Notes under the pieces: generated by a model
Databases searched by the model: none
Told to the model about the DNA's origin: nothing
What the model saw: only the letters and a program-made list of their open reading frames with translations
Source: Mycobacterium sp.
Lineage (GTDB): Bacteria > Actinomycetota > Actinomycetes > Mycobacteriales > Mycobacteriaceae
Direction: 5' to 3'
Length of the DNA: 64,000 bases
NCBI RefSeq assembly: GCF_029961025.1
Contig: NZ_JASBVP010000003.1
Location: forward strand, 62,001-126,000
Translations under genes and position numbers: made by a program
Shown here: positions 59,453 to 64,000 of the stretch, one piece after another
How positions within the stretch are numbered: position 1 is the stretch's first letter
Layout of the letters: every line of letters begins with the position of its first letter

Positions 59453-60724
59453 ATGTCCGGCGTCTTTTCGCGGTTGGTCGGCCAGGAACCAGTTGTAGCC
59501 GACCTGGTCGCCGCGGCGCAGTTAGCGCGGGGTGATTCAGCTCACAGCGCGGCGGTTACCGGCGCCATGACGCATGCCTGGCTGATCACCGGCCCGCCCG
59601 GGTCGGGGCGATCGGTCGCGGCGTTGTGTTTCGCCGCCGCGCTGCAATGCACGTCACCCGACGTGGTGGGGTGCGGCCGGTGTCGGGCCTGTGCGACGAC
59701 GATGGCGGGCACGCACGCCGATGTGCGCCGGGTGATCCCGGAGGGCCTATCCATCGGCGTGGACGAGATGCGCGCCATCGTGCAGAGCGCGTCCCGGAGG
59801 CCGACTACCGGACGCTGGCAGATCGTGCTGATCGAGGACGCCGACCGGCTGACCGAAGGCGCGGCGAACACCCTGCTCAAGATCGTCGAGGAACCGCCCC
59901 CGTCGACGGTGTTCCTGCTGTGCGCCCCGTCGGTGGATCCCGACGACATCGCGATCACGCTGCGGTCCCGGTGCCGGCATGTGGCGCTGGTGACCCCATC
60001 CCCGGCGGCGATCGCGCGGGTGCTGGTCGAGGACGACGGCATGGACGCCGACACGGCGAACTGGGCGGCGTCGGTCAGCGGGGGCCATGTGGGGCGCGCC
60101 CGACGGCTGGCCACCGACCCGCAAGCCCGGGCCCGGCGGGAGCGCGCCCTGGACCTGGTCGGTGACGCCACGATACCGGCGCGGGCCTACGCGGCCGCCG
60201 AAGGGCTGGTGGCCGCCGCCGAGGCCGAAGCGCAGGCGCTGACCGCGGAGCGGGCCGAGTCCGAAACCGCGGAATTGCGCACGGCGCTGGGAGCCGGGGG
60301 CAGCGGTCGGGGCACCGCCGGGGTGGTGCGCGGCGCCACCGGAGCGATCCGGGACCTGGAGCGGCGCCAAAAATCTCGTCTGACCCGGGCCTCGCGTGAT
60401 GCGCTGGACCGCGCGCTGATCGACTTGGCGACCTATTTCCGGGATGCCCTGCTGGTGGCGGCGAACGCCGGCCCGGTGCGGCCCAACCACCCGGACATGA
60501 CCGAGCGGGTGGCTGCGTTGGCCGCGCACGCCTCCCCCGAGCGGCTGCTGTGCTGCATCGAGGCGGTGCTTCAGTGCCGCGAGGCGTTGGCCGCCAACGT
60601 CAAACCCAAGTTCGCGGTCGACGCCCTGGTCGCCACGCTCGGCCAGGCGCTGGCGGCTAGCCGGGTTGGGGAAGCGTCCCGTTCTGCCGTAGACTCGGGT
60701 GCCGCCCGGGGCGCGCCACCTTAG
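59453..60724 (+). CDS. holB: DNA polymerase III delta' subunit (HolB-like, Rv3644c)
   Basis: A 423-aa clamp-loader AAA+ protein. It begins VFSRLVGQEPVVADL. The P-loop-like ITGPPGSGRSVAAL has Arg in place of the catalytic Lys, as usual for delta'. The zinc module CTSPDVVGCGRCRACA and the Walker B-like VLIEDADRLTEGAANTLLKIVEEPP follow. The ATG or the GTG one codon earlier are both possible. The stop (TAG) lies inside the tRNA-Thr gene. Confidence 0.92.
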   Translation: MSGVFSRLVGQEPVVADLVAAAQLARGDSAHSAAVTGAMTHAWLITGPPGSGRSVAALCFAAALQCTSPDVVGCGRCRACATTMAGTHADVRRVIPEGLSIGVDEMRAIVQSASRRPTTGRWQIVLIEDADRLTEGAANTLLKIVEEPPPSTVFLLCAPSVDPDDIAITLRSRCRHVALVTPSPAAIARVLVEDDGMDADTANWAASVSGGHVGRARRLATDPQARARRERALDLVGDATIPARAYAAAEGLVAAAEAEAQALTAERAESETAELRTALGAGGSGRGTAGVVRGATGAIRDLERRQKSRLTRASRDALDRALIDLATYFRDALLVAANAGPVRPNHPDMTERVAALAAHASPERLLCCIEAVLQCREALAANVKPKFAVDALVATLGQALAASRVGEASRSAVDSGAARGAPP

Positions 60725-60760
60725 CTCAGTCGGCAGAGCGGCTCACTCGTAATGAGCAGG

Positions 60761-60787
<27 letters not shown>
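60715..60787 (+). tRNA. tRNA-Thr (anticodon CGT)
   Basis: A 73-nt cloverleaf. Acceptor GCCACCT pairs with AGGTGGC, discriminator T. The anticodon arm is GCTCA-CTCGTAA-TGAGC with CGT at 34-36. The T arm ACGG-TTCGATT-CCGT is normal. CCA is not encoded. Its first 10 bases overlap the end of holB, and its last 27 bases overlap the opposing gene. Confidence 0.95.
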
Positions 60788-63719
<2,932 letters not shown>

Positions 63720-64000
63720 GGTCCCGTCTCGGCGGTGTCTCGCCGGTTTAGGGTGATCCTTTTCGGATGCAGGGCAACCGCTCGGCGACCTCCGGATGGT
63801 GCCGGCAAAGGCCGGGCAGATTTCCGTTCGGTGATCGTTCGCACCCAAGGGCGCGTTGTGACCCCACAACATCCGGCCCGCTACCGCCGGCTTCGGGGGG
63901 ACGTAGACTATGAAAGACGTGACCCGTCGTCGAGCCAAATAAGCCAAAAGCCGATAAGCAGAATGCTCCCCGAAAGTCAGCCAATTAGTCAAATGATGCG
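63720..64000. other. Intergenic region at the window end
   Basis: The 281 bases after galE1 hold no recognisable gene. A minus-strand frame starting near 63992 overlaps galE1 and looks like noise. The last 100 bases are somewhat AT-richer (GCCAAATAAGCC, then GATAAGCAGAATG), which could be the promoter side of a gene beyond the window. Confidence 0.4.

Overview
The window is a high-GC actinobacterial chromosome segment. Gene content and order match the Mycobacterium tuberculosis region running from Rv3704c (egtA) to Rv3634c (galE1). WhiB4, PonA2, MarP, the two mycobacterial small RNAs Ms1 and 6C, the tad-like pilus locus beside a DECH helicase, and many GTG/TTG starts with 1-8 base overlaps all say Mycobacterium. 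I cannot name the species. It is not M. tuberculosis: several blocks present there are absent, and other genes stand in their place.

Layout. 1-4006: ergothioneine genes egtA (5' truncated by the window edge), egtB, egtC, egtD, with no egtE behind them. 4096-9417: a GCS2-family ligase homolog (Rv3698), glycerol kinase, and a divergent pair of membrane proteins (RDD and SpoIIM families) separated by a 56-bp tandem repeat. 9418-11377: an island with a degenerate stretch and a 13E12-type DUF222/HNH gene whose start codon lies inside a near-consensus SOS box. 11378-16739: a MoxR2/DUF58/DUF4350/DUF4129/membrane protein operon. 16885-19117: YqeY protein and a copper oxidase (MmcO) at an unusual locus. 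19247-24917: tRNA-Pro, cysteine desulfhydrase-like enzyme, metallophosphoesterase, PonA2 and WhiB4.

24975-35922: paired Get3/ArsA-like ATPases, a three-gene run (DUF4177, RidA, metallo-beta-lactamase fold), Crp, Nth, a thioredoxin-like protein, a NUDIX hydrolase, the acid-resistance protease MarP, EphE, a holin-like membrane protein and a secreted trypsin-like protease. 35991-41087: the dppABCD peptide importer. 41110-43546: a conserved hypothetical, Ms1 RNA, a HAD phosphatase and 6C RNA. 43729-48623: Ssd and a compact tad-like pilus operon, followed by a FUSC-type transporter where M. tuberculosis carries PE/PE_PGRS genes. 51160-64000: DECH helicase, CspA, a hypothetical, TopA, a membrane adenylate cyclase, DNA polymerase III delta', a tRNA-Thr overlapped by both flanking genes, a large membrane protein, a 15-bp tandem repeat and GalE1.

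Themes. Many genes serve redox and stress defence (ergothioneine, WhiB4, Cds1-like enzyme, Get3-like pair, MarP, MmcO, Nth). The most unusual signals are the missing egtE, the SOS-box/13E12 insertion, the tad TadE-like gene with no usable start codon, the tRNA-Thr overlapped from both sides, and several short tandem repeats in gene-control regions.
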